Source: Paludibacteraceae bacterium (lineage in GTDB: Bacteria; Bacteroidota; Bacteroidia; Bacteroidales; Paludibacteraceae). Taken from it: 64,000 nt of DNA. Below, one piece after another: positions 1 to 8,934 of this stretch; position 1 is the first letter of the stretch, and each line of letters starts with the position of its first letter. Position numbers and translations under genes: made by a program. The notes under the pieces are model-generated. The model worked only from the letters and a program-made list of their open reading frames with translations, ran no database searches and was not told the origin of the DNA. The stretch lies in the NCBI GenBank assembly GCA_024401535.1, contig JAKSKX010000001.1, positions 186,001 to 250,000 of the forward strand, given 5' to 3'.

Positions 1-44
1 ATACACGTTACTTTTGCAATTGCCTGAAATTTAACTGAAAAAAT

Positions 45-75
45 GTTGCAGTTAATGGGTATTTTTGTAATTTTG
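45..75 (+). promoter_or_regulatory. Bacteroidota-type promoter for the first gene
   Basis: A TTG at 45-47 and TAATTTTG at 68-75 are separated by 20 bases, matching the -33/-7 pattern of Bacteroidota housekeeping promoters. The expected start of transcription is near 82, about 33 bases before the ATG at 115. Confidence 0.6.
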
Positions 76-114
76 TAACGGAAATTTAGAATAACAAGAA
101 CTTATTTACATACA

Positions 115-1728
115 ATGTCTTATATGAGACTTCCAATTATAGCTAAGCTATTACTATGCGAAGTGCTTCTGTTGGCTACAAATACGAATACTTTCGCCAT
201 AGATTCGCGTATAGATACAGAGGACCTTCAACTGATTCCATTTGCGGAAGAGGATAAGATGATTTCTGATTCTGATTCATCTCTTATCAATAATTCCAGT
301 ACAAATTTTGCTGAGTTTGCATGCCAAGATTCTTCTTTTCTTAGAAAGAAAGAATTGTATGATCTTGCAATGCAATGCTATAGACGTTCACGTCTTACAG
401 AAGCTGCATATTATTTTGCAGAAGCAAGAGATGCGGATGATAAGTTATCTGCGAATGACTATCTTTATTTGACAAATTTTGCTCTTCAGCGTCATCGTAA
501 GGCACTTTCTAATATTAGGCATATTTCCCAATATCAGATGTCGTATTTGACAAAGGGACAGCGTTTGAAACTTGGTCTGCAGTCTGAATTGGGTGCTAAT
601 TGTTTCTGGGACGATGGAAAATCTATCCTTTATAGAGATGTTATTTCTCCGTACAATGAACATTACTCTTTGGCTCATCAGAATTCCGGTACCTTGCTTG
701 TTGCTCATGCTGTCGGAAAGTATTCTGTTCTATCGCACTCATTTGATATCCTAGATCATAACATTGATGCTTCTCTTTCTCATTTCGAAAAGACAGATTC
801 CATATATCGTCTTCATTACAATATTTTCCAGTATCGTCAGCGTTGGGATATTCAAGTTGGTAACCATGGATTGTTATCATTATCAGGTGCTGTAGGCTGG
901 AACGTGGATGAGCGTTTCAATTATTCCGACCAGATAAAAGTATGGGGTGGTGCAGAAACTTTGCATATTTTCTGGAATCAGCGTAGAGATCTTGATTTCG
1001 AGACTGATCCGGTTGTTGACCCTTCCTTGGAACCTTCTGAATATGATAATTGGCTAATAAAAACTATAGTCTATTACCGTGAAGGTGTCGTTTCTCAGCA
1101 AGATGCTATTGATAAAATTGACAAGTTACCTCCTTCAATAGTAGAAAACATTTGGAATAGTTATAGGGATAATTGGCATAACGAAGAGCTTGCTAAGTTT
1201 AAGAAACATGTCTCTAATTCCTATTCCCTTGGTCTTGCATACAGATTAGACCTTAAGGAAAATTCTCCTGAAATTTCCTACAATGTTAACAGAAACCAGC
1301 ATAGAGCTTTGCGAACAATGAAGCTTGCAAATACATTCTATGTAAAGGCAAACAGGAATCTGTATTTCACTCCTTTTTTCAGTTACGTATGGAGAGAGGG
1401 TATGGATCATAATCCAATAATAGGAATGACTGTAGGAGGCAAGATTATCCATCCTATCTACTACGAATGCCATTACCAACGAGGTAATACACTGCTTTCG
1501 GCAAGTGATATCGGATATTCTTTCAATACTTTGTACAAAACAACACATGAGGGATGGATTAAGCTAATCATTCCTTTAGTTGATGATTATGGAAAGTTCT
1601 CTATAAGATTCGGTTTCCAAGATTTGTACACTCATGACTATATGATTAACAGATATGGAAAGCTTGTAAACCTAGAGCTCAAGTCTGTTACAATTCCAGT
1701 TAGGTTTACTTATTCACATTGTTTCTAA
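115..1728 (+). CDS. Putative outer-membrane beta-barrel protein with N-terminal TPR-like segment
   Basis: A 537-residue protein that I cannot assign to a named family. It starts with a signal-peptide-like segment (two basic residues then a hydrophobic run, residues 4-29). Residues about 78-140 are helical and resemble a short TPR stretch. From about 170 to the end the pattern is alternating aromatic/polar strands, and the last residue is Phe after a strand-like segment, as in outer-membrane barrels. The next gene (TPR, secreted) follows after 13 bases and is probably co-transcribed. An alternative start is the ATG at 124. Location is inferred; function is unknown. Confidence 0.7.
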   Translation: MSYMRLPIIAKLLLCEVLLLATNTNTFAIDSRIDTEDLQLIPFAEEDKMISDSDSSLINNSSTNFAEFACQDSSFLRKKELYDLAMQCYRRSRLTEAAYYFAEARDADDKLSANDYLYLTNFALQRHRKALSNIRHISQYQMSYLTKGQRLKLGLQSELGANCFWDDGKSILYRDVISPYNEHYSLAHQNSGTLLVAHAVGKYSVLSHSFDILDHNIDASLSHFEKTDSIYRLHYNIFQYRQRWDIQVGNHGLLSLSGAVGWNVDERFNYSDQIKVWGGAETLHIFWNQRRDLDFETDPVVDPSLEPSEYDNWLIKTIVYYREGVVSQQDAIDKIDKLPPSIVENIWNSYRDNWHNEELAKFKKHVSNSYSLGLAYRLDLKENSPEISYNVNRNQHRALRTMKLANTFYVKANRNLYFTPFFSYVWREGMDHNPIIGMTVGGKIIHPIYYECHYQRGNTLLSASDIGYSFNTLYKTTHEGWIKLIIPLVDDYGKFSIRFGFQDLYTHDYMINRYGKLVNLELKSVTIPVRFTYSHCF

Positions 1729-1741
1729 AATTAGTGTAGCT

Positions 1742-2353
1742 ATGAAAAGACGATTTTTATTATTGCTCTTTGCTATACTGAGTTTGTATGTGAAGGCTGA
1801 TGACGAGGACTACGCTTCAAAATTTATACAGAGTTACAAGAAGGAGCAGAGTGGTGATATTCCAGGTGCTATCTCTGTAATGACTACTGTATATACTGAT
1901 TGCTATGAGAAATACATTAGATTGGGAGAGTTGCATTATAGGAATAACGACTATATCTCTGCTTTAAGAAGCTTCCAGCTTGCATTGGAATTTAAGCCGC
2001 GTTCAGTAGAGGCATACCTCCTAGTTGTTCAGGCAGGAGCCAGACTTAAAGATTGGAAATTGGTTGGAGATTCCTACGACAAGATTCTAGACATTGATCC
2101 TGATAACAAGACCGCTCTTTATTATAGAGGTCTTTTGCATTACAACACTAAGCAGTATCAGTTGTCAAAGCAGAAGCTTGACCACTTGATTGAGCTTTAT
2201 CCTTTGGACTATGACGGTGTGATTCTGCTTGCCTGGTGTAATTATCATATTGGATTTAATACTAAAGCAAAGAAACTCTTTCAGCTTGCATTATGCATAA
2301 ATAGTGACAGCAAGTCAGCTAGAGAGGGATTGAAGATGTGCGGAAAGAAATAA
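1742..2353 (+). CDS. Secreted TPR-repeat protein
   Basis: A 203-residue protein with an N-terminal signal peptide (KRR then a leucine-rich core, residues 1-19). At least four tandem TPR-like helical pairs follow, with the usual A/Y/P spacing (for example YISALRSFQLALEFKPRSVE around residues 75-95). It follows the putative barrel protein by 13 bases, so it is likely a periplasmic adaptor partner. TPR proteins mediate protein-protein contacts; the partner is not known. A strong terminator lies about 75 bases downstream. Confidence 0.7.
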   Translation: MKRRFLLLLFAILSLYVKADDEDYASKFIQSYKKEQSGDIPGAISVMTTVYTDCYEKYIRLGELHYRNNDYISALRSFQLALEFKPRSVEAYLLVVQAGARLKDWKLVGDSYDKILDIDPDNKTALYYRGLLHYNTKQYQLSKQKLDHLIELYPLDYDGVILLAWCNYHIGFNTKAKKLFQLALCINSDSKSAREGLKMCGKK

Positions 2354-2426
2354 TTTAGTGTGTAAGACTTAATTATAGCTTCTGCCATCCATGTAAAATA
2401 TATTTTTTGAAGTATATCCATACAAT

Positions 2427-2466
2427 AAAATGCTTCCAATATTGATGTTGGAGGCATTTTATTTTT
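2427..2466 (+). terminator. Rho-independent terminator after the TPR gene
   Basis: A 13-bp stem (2427-2439 with 2448-2460, one G-U pair) with an 8-base loop is followed by a T-rich run. It closes the two-gene unit upstream. It may also stop transcripts arriving from the minus-strand promoter at about 2.94 kb. Confidence 0.8.
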
Positions 2467-2586
2467 TATTGTGATTTTGTTTGTAATTAGTCTTGTATTT
2501 AGATTTTCATATTTGTATTTATTGTACGTTAATGTTTGAATGCAAATTTATTCTTTGCAATTATATCTTCGCAGTTACTAGCATTG

Positions 2587-2647
2587 TTTATCATAGTTGA
2601 GAAATTATATATTCTACTACTTTTGCATTTTATCATAGTTGAGAAAT
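2587..2647. repeat. Pair of 19-base direct repeats, with a third degenerate relative
   Basis: The identical 19-mer TTTATCATAGTTGAGAAAT occurs at 2587-2605 and 2629-2647. A diverged copy (ATCAATGTTGAGAAATT) lies at about 2716-2732. The first two are 42 bases apart. They lie inside the candidate minus-strand RNA. Confidence 0.7.
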
Positions 2648-2718
2648 TTTTATAGTTGTTGTTGTCTAAGCATCTAAACATTTAGATAGTCACAATATAA
2701 TAGTGTTGGCATAAAATC

Positions 2719-2766
2719 AATGTTGAGAAATTAAAGAAGCTATTGCTTGATTAATTCCTCAACATT
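2719..2766. repeat. 48-base inverted repeat (hairpin)
   Basis: A 16-base left arm (2719-2734) pairs with 2751-2766, with one position that is G-U only in the minus-strand RNA. The 16-base centre forms a second 4-bp stem with a tetraloop. No T-run follows on either strand, so it does not look like a terminator. Confidence 0.6.
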
Positions 2767-3200
2767 ATGTGAGTGATAATGTAAAAATGAAATTTGCTTA
2801 GCCTCTCACGAGGATCGACATGAATAGAAAATGTATGTTAAATGATATCCACTTTTGATTTCACAATCATCTTGTGAATAATGATTGATTGTATTTTATT
2901 GAATAACTTCAAAAAATAAGTTCTTTGTTTATGATGCAAAGTTACTCTTTTTTTTGATTTTACAAGTTTTTTTTCAAAAAAAATTAACATTTTAGTAAAG
3001 TTTTTCACATTTTTCTTAGCTTTTCAACAAAAATTGCTGATTGTTGATAACTATTATATTGTTTGTGAATAACATTTATCATTGTATATTACTGCATGTT
3101 TTAATTATTTCTAATTTTGCATTGTTGAATTTTAGAAATACAAAGCTTATTTCTATTATAATTCTTCGCTTATAATAATATAGTATAAATCAATACATCA

Positions 3201-4172
3201 ATGGCACTAGAGATTATTTATCGTACTAAGTTCAGACGTTTAACAAATACAGCCCATTATGCAATTGTTAACGATGTATATAATATGAGCATTGCTAACA
3301 CTCAGTTGTGTGGTAAACTAAACAATGGACTTGAAAGATTAAGAGCAGCTATCGAGAAAGAGCGTGAATATGTTCTTAAAAAGTATGACAAGACTCTTAC
3401 TATTAATCTCAAGAATGCTATTGCTATAGAAAATAAAGCATTTACTGCTGTATATAAGATGCTAAAGTATAAGGCTTCTATTTCTACAGTAAATGATATC
3501 CAGACTGCAGCAAGAAAGCTTGTTGTTACTTTCGATACATACATGAGGGATCGTGGCAAAAAGACTCTTGGAGAATGGATTGGTTCTGAGGCAAGAATGA
3601 TCGAAGAGTGGGGAGGAAATGAAGGCCAAAGACTTTTCGAGAGATTGAACATGACTGACATGATTGGTGAGATAATGAACCAGCATACAAACATGATATC
3701 CATTTACAAGGAAATCAAGCAAAAGATGGTGTCATTCGGTTATACTAAGATAGCTCAATATCGCCAGGAAACAGATGCAGCTATGGCTTTCCTTGCTGCA
3801 AACTATTTGATTCTTGCCAATGATTATGATGTGAATATATCATCTGCTGCTAAAGAAGCAATAGATGGTATCAACTATATGATAGAACAGTTCTCTGAGC
3901 ATATCCAGCCAGTTAGCGAAGATGCAGAGGATGAAAAGAAATCTATTTCTATGACACCAAAGGTTTCTACTGTTCAGTCTAATGGATATTCGGCTACTGT
4001 AGAGGATGAGGAATATTCAATGAAGGAGAATGAACGTGAATCTAACATAATAAACGGTGGTTCTGTTCGTAGCATTAAAAATATTGCTGACAAATATAGC
4101 GATGCTGAGAATCCATTCGAAAATCTCGATAGTACACCTATGACAGAGATTGATGAGAATCTCATTGAATGA
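3201..4172 (+). CDS. DUF6261-family protein
   Basis: A 323-residue, mostly helical protein without a signal peptide or membrane segment. The N-terminal half resembles the Bacteroidota DUF6261 family (start ...YRTKFRRLTNTAHYAIVNDV); this assignment is from memory. Residues 1-235 form the conserved-looking helical region. The C-terminal 85 residues are acidic and low-complexity. A TAATTTTG box at 3112-3119 could be its -7 element. Function is unknown for the family. Confidence 0.6.
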   Translation: MALEIIYRTKFRRLTNTAHYAIVNDVYNMSIANTQLCGKLNNGLERLRAAIEKEREYVLKKYDKTLTINLKNAIAIENKAFTAVYKMLKYKASISTVNDIQTAARKLVVTFDTYMRDRGKKTLGEWIGSEARMIEEWGGNEGQRLFERLNMTDMIGEIMNQHTNMISIYKEIKQKMVSFGYTKIAQYRQETDAAMAFLAANYLILANDYDVNISSAAKEAIDGINYMIEQFSEHIQPVSEDAEDEKKSISMTPKVSTVQSNGYSATVEDEEYSMKENERESNIINGGSVRSIKNIADKYSDAENPFENLDSTPMTEIDENLIE

Positions 4173-4207
4173 TTTGTCATATAGATTAGACAACCAATTT
4201 TTGTAAT

Positions 4208-4335
4208 ATACTTGTGTGGTGGTGAGTAAACTTTAGTTTATTTGCAGTTGAATTCATCACTTATCAAGAAATGGCACAGTTTGAGAAAATCATGCGATTT
4301 TTATTTATTTTTTGCAAAAGCCACCACACAAGTAT
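4208..4335. repeat. 128-base element with 15-base perfect terminal inverted repeats (MITE-like or structured RNA)
   Basis: ATACTTGTGTGGTGG at 4208-4222 is exactly complementary to 4321-4335. The enclosed 98 bases contain a small hairpin (4227-4240) and no convincing gene. A T-rich run follows the right arm. It sits between the DUF6261 gene and the CCA-adding enzyme. It could be a miniature transposable element, an untranslated regulatory structure or an oversized terminator. I see no clear target-site duplication. Confidence 0.5.
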
Positions 4336-4382
4336 TTTTATTTCAATTAACATATAGAACTTATTTATTTCAATATATTAGC

Positions 4383-5843
4383 ATGAACTTTGATTTTTCA
4401 GACATTTTCAAAGACAAGGCAATAAAGCTAGTATCAGAAACAGCTCAGGAAATTGGTATAGATGCTTTTGTTGTCGGTGGTTTCGTTCGTGATCATATTC
4501 TTGGAAGACCGAACAAGGATGTAGATGTTCTGACACTAGGAGCGCAGAGCAGCGAAAGACTTGCTATGGCAGTAAAATCTAAGCTTGGTAAATACTCAAG
4601 TATGTCTATTTTCAAGAACTTTGGAACTGCGCAGGTAAAGAGTCATGATGTTGAAATAGAGTTTGTAACAGCCAGAAAGGAAAGCTATAATAGAGATAGC
4701 AGAAATCCTAAATGTGAACCTGGAAATTTGAGAGACGACTTATCTAGAAGAGACTTTTCTCTAAATGCAATGTGTGTTCGTCTTTGCGACAGAAGTGACG
4801 AATCATTAGATTGTGGAATAGGAACTGGAAAGAAAGGAGAACTAATAGACTTATTCGATGGCCAAAGAGATTTAGAGTGGGGTATTCTAAGAACTCCTCT
4901 TGATCCAGTTGTTACGTTTGATGACGATCCTTTGAGAATGATGAGATGTGTTAGATTTGCATCTCAACTTGGAATGAGTCCAGAGGAGAATACATTCAAT
5001 GCAATCAGAGAGAATGCTGATAGGATAAAAATAATTACTCACGAGCGTATCAAAGATGAGTTTGTTAAGATAATGATGAGCAAGCGACCAAGTGTAGGAT
5101 TATACTTTATGGAGGAAAGTGGACTTATGGAGCAAGTGCTTCCTGATGTTCATGCCCTTGCTGGAATTGAGACAAAAAACGGAAGAGCTCATAAAGATAA
5201 TTTCCTACATACAATGCAGGTTTTGGATAATGTTAGCGAGAAATCTGATAACTTGTTCTTGAGAATTTCTGCTCTATTTCATGATATAGCAAAGCCTCAA
5301 GCAAAGAAGTTTGAGCAAGGTAGAGGATGGACATTCCATAACCACGAGTATTTAGGAGGAAAGATGATGCCGAGAATTTTCAAGCATCTTACTTTGCCTC
5401 TAGGAATGGAACTCGAATATACAAAGAAGATGGTCAGCCTACACATGCGTCCAATATCATTGATAGAGGAAGGAGTTACTGACAGTGCAATTAGAAGACT
5501 TCTTTTTGAAGCTGGAGATGACATTGATGACTTGATGATTCTTTGCGATGCAGACATTACTAGTAACAATGTATTGAAGCGTGAGAAGTTTCATAACAAC
5601 TACAAAATCCTAAGAGAGAAAATGCAGGAGATTGAGGAGAAAGACCATATTAGACTATTTCAGCCTCCTGTATCTGGAAATGACATTATGGAAACTTTCG
5701 GTATTGGTCAATGCAGAGAGATTGGTATCATAAAGGAAGAGATAAAAAATGCTATCTTGGATGGTAAGATTCATAATGAAAGGGAAGAAGCACTTAAGAT
5801 GATGTTCGAGATAGCTGAACGTATAGGATTAAAGAAAGTATAA
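4383..5843 (+). CDS. cca: CCA tRNA nucleotidyltransferase with HD domain
   Basis: Adds or repairs the 3' CCA end of tRNAs. With the ATG at 4383 it is 486 residues, a normal length. A longer frame back to a TTG at 4242 would run through the inverted-repeat element and encodes nothing conserved, so I reject it. The nucleotidyltransferase signature GGFVRDHILGRPNKDVDVL lies at residues 32-50, with the metal-binding DVD at 46-48. The head-domain arginine-rich motif (RRDFSLNAM) follows. A C-terminal HD phosphohydrolase domain begins near residue 300 (ISALFHDIAKP). SusD follows after 17 bases. Confidence 0.93.
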   Translation: MNFDFSDIFKDKAIKLVSETAQEIGIDAFVVGGFVRDHILGRPNKDVDVLTLGAQSSERLAMAVKSKLGKYSSMSIFKNFGTAQVKSHDVEIEFVTARKESYNRDSRNPKCEPGNLRDDLSRRDFSLNAMCVRLCDRSDESLDCGIGTGKKGELIDLFDGQRDLEWGILRTPLDPVVTFDDDPLRMMRCVRFASQLGMSPEENTFNAIRENADRIKIITHERIKDEFVKIMMSKRPSVGLYFMEESGLMEQVLPDVHALAGIETKNGRAHKDNFLHTMQVLDNVSEKSDNLFLRISALFHDIAKPQAKKFEQGRGWTFHNHEYLGGKMMPRIFKHLTLPLGMELEYTKKMVSLHMRPISLIEEGVTDSAIRRLLFEAGDDIDDLMILCDADITSNNVLKREKFHNNYKILREKMQEIEEKDHIRLFQPPVSGNDIMETFGIGQCREIGIIKEEIKNAILDGKIHNEREEALKMMFEIAERIGLKKV

Positions 5844-5860
5844 GGAAACATTTCATATAA

Positions 5861-7576
5861 ATGAAGTTTACAAAATACATACTAGTTATATTTGTTTCGG
5901 CATTATTTGCAGTTTCAGTAAGTTGCGATGATAACTTTGATTCAGAAAGCGAATCTCGTATTACTGAAACAAACATAAGTTCTTCGCCGATACTTGCAGA
6001 GCAAGCTCTTCTAGGAATATATGCAAATATGTCTAAGGGTAGTATGTATGGTAAAAAGCTTTCATACTATTGTTCACTTAATAGTGATATCGAGTGCATA
6101 AGCGGTAATACAGACAATGGAAGACGAGCTATAGCTAGAGGTATCGCAACTGAATATAACACAGAATCAATAGATATTTTAACTAATTGTTATGCTACTA
6201 TAAGAGAGTGTAACAACCTAATTTCAGCTCTTGACAGAGGAATAAGTGAACTAAAAGGTGAACAGCTAAAGAAAATGCTTTCAATAAAAGCAGAAGCAAC
6301 AGTTCTTAGAGCTTTCATTTATCATGATATGATAAGGGTATTTGGAGATATTCCTTATATTACAAATAATTCAAATACAGACAACGAATACTACAAGACA
6401 AAGGAAAATCGTAAAAATATTCTTACAGAAGAGATTGCAAATATAGAAGACTGGATAGAGTATTTAAATAGCGAAGTTGATAGTTTTGAGCGTTTGAATG
6501 TATATTCGTCATATGCTTTGCTTGCTGAGATGTGTTTTACACGTTCTGGTCGTTCAATGATTTCTGACACTGACACAGATAATGATGTAGATGATAAAAT
6601 AGAATATTTGAAGAAGGCAAGATACTATCTTGACAAGATTGTTAGAAGTGGAAAATTTGAACTTGAAAGTAGCTATGAAAATATTTTCAGGAAGTTGATG
6701 AGCTATGATAACAAATCTTCGGAAATATTGTTCGCATTGCCAATGTCAAGAGGCAACAGCGGGGAACTTGGTTATTTCATTTCTACTAAGCATGAAGAAG
6801 GTTCTAAGTATGGATCTACAGAGTGTGGAGTTCTTGCTCCAGTAACATATTTCTATGACTTTGATTGTGATGATTTGCGTAGAGACGTTACTCTTACACT
6901 TCATAAATACACTAAGGACAGTCAGCAGAATTTGGCTGGAATCAACAATATCTCTTTTGGAAAGTTCAGAAGAGAGTGGCTGCAACCAGTGTTCGAAGGT
7001 AAGCAGAAATACACAGGTGTTGATCTTCCTATCATGAGATATTCTGATGTTCTTCTAATGCTTGCTGAGTGCAAATTGGAGATAGAAAACGATATTGATG
7101 GTGCAAAGGAACTTTTAAGAAAAGTAAGAGTAAGGGCGTTCAAATCATCAGATGTTGATATGAAAGTTGACTACTATCTAGGAAAAATGACTACATACTT
7201 GACAACTCTAGATGGAATACGCAAAGAGAGAATGTTTGAATTTGGAGGAGAGAGAAAGCGCAAGTTTGATCTGATGCGTTATGGTACACTTGATAATGCT
7301 CTTTCTGTGTCAAAAGATAGACTTAATAGTTTGAAGGAAAGAAAAGCTGAGTTTGTAGAAGTTCCAGAGAAAATTTATTGGAGACTATCTGATGACAACG
7401 AACATATCAAGTACGCTACAGTTGATGAAAAATCATTTGCCGAAGATTTCGATTTTGACAGTGATGGATTGAAAAATACTAAGTGGTGTAGTGCTGTTTC
7501 AAGCAGTTTTGTAGAAAGAATGTGCGAAAGTAAGGAAAAACTAAAATATTTCTTACCTTTGCCATCAGTTGAATAA
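5861..7576 (+). CDS. SusD/RagB-family outer-membrane lipoprotein (orphan)
   Basis: Surface glycan- or nutrient-binding lipoprotein that normally caps a SusC TonB-dependent porin. It is 571 residues. The lipoprotein signal peptide ends at Cys22 (SVSC), followed by acidic residues. The SusD N-terminal helical pattern (LAEQALLGIYANMS, residues 46-60) and the C-terminal RKERMFEFGGERKRKFDLMRYG signature are clear. No SusC gene lies beside it: it stands between cca and obgE on the same strand. It may pair with a SusC elsewhere. The substrate cannot be inferred. Confidence 0.85.
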   Translation: MKFTKYILVIFVSALFAVSVSCDDNFDSESESRITETNISSSPILAEQALLGIYANMSKGSMYGKKLSYYCSLNSDIECISGNTDNGRRAIARGIATEYNTESIDILTNCYATIRECNNLISALDRGISELKGEQLKKMLSIKAEATVLRAFIYHDMIRVFGDIPYITNNSNTDNEYYKTKENRKNILTEEIANIEDWIEYLNSEVDSFERLNVYSSYALLAEMCFTRSGRSMISDTDTDNDVDDKIEYLKKARYYLDKIVRSGKFELESSYENIFRKLMSYDNKSSEILFALPMSRGNSGELGYFISTKHEEGSKYGSTECGVLAPVTYFYDFDCDDLRRDVTLTLHKYTKDSQQNLAGINNISFGKFRREWLQPVFEGKQKYTGVDLPIMRYSDVLLMLAECKLEIENDIDGAKELLRKVRVRAFKSSDVDMKVDYYLGKMTTYLTTLDGIRKERMFEFGGERKRKFDLMRYGTLDNALSVSKDRLNSLKERKAEFVEVPEKIYWRLSDDNEHIKYATVDEKSFAEDFDFDSDGLKNTKWCSAVSSSFVERMCESKEKLKYFLPLPSVE

Positions 7577-7599
7577 ATAATACTTAAATAAGAATAAAT

Positions 7600-8844
7600 A
7601 TGGCAGAAAGCAATTTTGTGGATTATGTTAAGATTCACGTTAGAAGTGGTCATGGAGGCGGAGGTTCTGCCCATTTACATAGAGAAAAATTTACTCCTAA
7701 GGGTGGTCCTGATGGTGGTGATGGCGGTAGAGGTGGCCACATTATACTTAGAGCTAATAAAAACTATTGGACGCTTCTTCATTTGAAATATGACAGACAC
7801 ATCTTTGCAGGACATGGCGGCAGTGGTAGTCACAGCCGAAGTTTCGGTAAAGATGGAGAGGATAAAATTATCGAAGTTCCTATGGGTACTGTTGTGTATG
7901 ATGCTCAGACAGGAGAATACTTGATGGACGTTACCGAAGATGGTGAGGAGAAGATCCTTTTAAAAGGTGGTCGTGGAGGTCTTGGCAACTGGCACTTCCG
8001 TTCTGCTACCAATAGAACTCCAAGATATGCTCAAAGTGGTGAACCTGCTCAAGAGAAGATAATTATCCTAGAGTTGAAGGTGCTTGCAGATGTAGGTCTT
8101 GTAGGTAAGCCGAATGCAGGTAAGAGTACTTTGCTTTCTTCTATCTCTGCAGCAAAGCCAAAGATTGCTGATTATCCGTTCACTACGCTTGTCCCTAATT
8201 TGGGTATTGTAGCATATAGAGACGGAAAAAGCTTCTGTATGGCAGATATTCCTGGTATTATCGAGGGTGCAAGCGAAGGAAAGGGATTGGGTTATCGATT
8301 CCTTAGACACATCGAGCGAAATGCAGTTCTTTGCTTTATGGTTCCTTGTGATACTGACGACATTATGGAGGAGTACAAACTTCTTCTAAATGAAGTAACT
8401 GCATATAATTCTGAGCTTGCAAACAAGGATAGGATACTATGTTTGACAAAGGCTGATATGCTTGATGATGAGCTTCGTGAAATGATAAAGGAGTCTATAC
8501 CAAGTGATGTCAAGTATTGCATGATTTCTGCAGTTAGCGGAGATGGCCTTCAGCAGTTGAAGGACGAGATTTGGAAGCTAATTCAGAACAATAACAGATT
8601 CGATTTCAGCGAGAAAATTACCCATAGAAATCTTGATGCAGACAGACTTGCACATGACTTTGCAGATGATGATGAAGACTTCACAATTATTGACGAGAAT
8701 CCAGATCCTGATGACTATTACGAGGAGGATTGGGATGAGGAATTCGAGTTCGAGGGTGAAGACGCAGAGAATGAGGAGGATATCGTTTATGAAGATGATG
8801 AAATGGAAATCATAGACGATGATGAAGATGATACTAACAAATAG
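7600..8844 (+). CDS. obgE: Obg-family GTPase ObgE/CgtA
   Basis: Essential GTPase that binds the 50S ribosomal subunit and links ribosome maturation to growth state. It is 414 residues. The glycine-rich Obg fold occupies residues 1-158 (many GG repeats). The G domain starts at about 165 with P-loop GKPNAGKST; the switch II DIPGI and LTKAD motifs follow. The C-terminal 70 residues are strongly acidic (long D/E runs), as seen in Bacteroidota Obg proteins. It follows the SusD gene by 23 bases. Confidence 0.96.
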   Translation: MAESNFVDYVKIHVRSGHGGGGSAHLHREKFTPKGGPDGGDGGRGGHIILRANKNYWTLLHLKYDRHIFAGHGGSGSHSRSFGKDGEDKIIEVPMGTVVYDAQTGEYLMDVTEDGEEKILLKGGRGGLGNWHFRSATNRTPRYAQSGEPAQEKIIILELKVLADVGLVGKPNAGKSTLLSSISAAKPKIADYPFTTLVPNLGIVAYRDGKSFCMADIPGIIEGASEGKGLGYRFLRHIERNAVLCFMVPCDTDDIMEEYKLLLNEVTAYNSELANKDRILCLTKADMLDDELREMIKESIPSDVKYCMISAVSGDGLQQLKDEIWKLIQNNNRFDFSEKITHRNLDADRLAHDFADDDEDFTIIDENPDPDDYYEEDWDEEFEFEGEDAENEEDIVYEDDEMEIIDDDEDDTNK

Positions 8845-8860
8845 TCAGTTATAATATTTT

Positions 8861-8868
8861 TACCTTTG
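8861..8868 (+). promoter_or_regulatory. Probable -7 element for the 8935 lipoprotein gene
   Basis: TACCTTTG fits the TAnnTTTG consensus and directly precedes the terminator hairpin of obgE. No good -33 box is visible at the usual distance. Confidence 0.35.
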
Positions 8869-8907
8869 TACTTGTCGTATGTTTCTTACTACGACAAGTA
8901 TATTTTT
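8869..8907 (+). terminator. Terminator after obgE
   Basis: A perfect 11-bp stem (8869-8879 with 8890-8900) is followed by a T-rich run. It separates obgE from the next lipoprotein gene. Confidence 0.75.
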
Positions 8908-8934
8908 AATTAAGTTTTGTTATATAAACATATT

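Larger units (their letters stand above)
2467..2965 (-). ncRNA. Candidate structured minus-strand RNA in a gene-free stretch
   Basis: No ORF of note exists between 2354 and 3200. On the minus strand a TAACTTTG box (plus positions 2937-2944) points leftward, with a TTG at 2963-2965 (18-base spacing). Downstream on that strand there is a GNRA-type hairpin (CCTC-GTGA-GAGG, about 2802-2813). Next comes a 48-base hairpin (2719-2734 pairing with 2751-2766, with an inner 4-bp helix). Last are two copies of a 19-base repeat. The single non-Watson-Crick position of the long hairpin is G-U on the minus strand but A-C on the plus strand, which favours a minus-strand transcript. The family is unknown and expression is inferred. 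Confidence 0.35.

Noticed and set aside
2587-2647. Direct repeats considered as a CRISPR array
   Set aside because: Only two identical 19-base copies with a 42-base period and one diverged copy. No 30-base spacers, no leader and no cas genes.
2467-3200. Possible replication origin (two TGTGAATAA boxes at 2873-2881 and 3064-3072 in AT-rich sequence)
   Set aside because: Two DnaA-box-like 9-mers 190 bases apart are not a cluster, and no dnaA, dnaN or other origin-linked gene is beside them. GC skew of the whole genome would be needed.
4242-4382. 47-residue N-terminal extension of the CCA-adding enzyme
   Set aside because: It starts at TTG, runs through the inverted-repeat element and has no family similarity; the ATG at 4383 gives the normal start.
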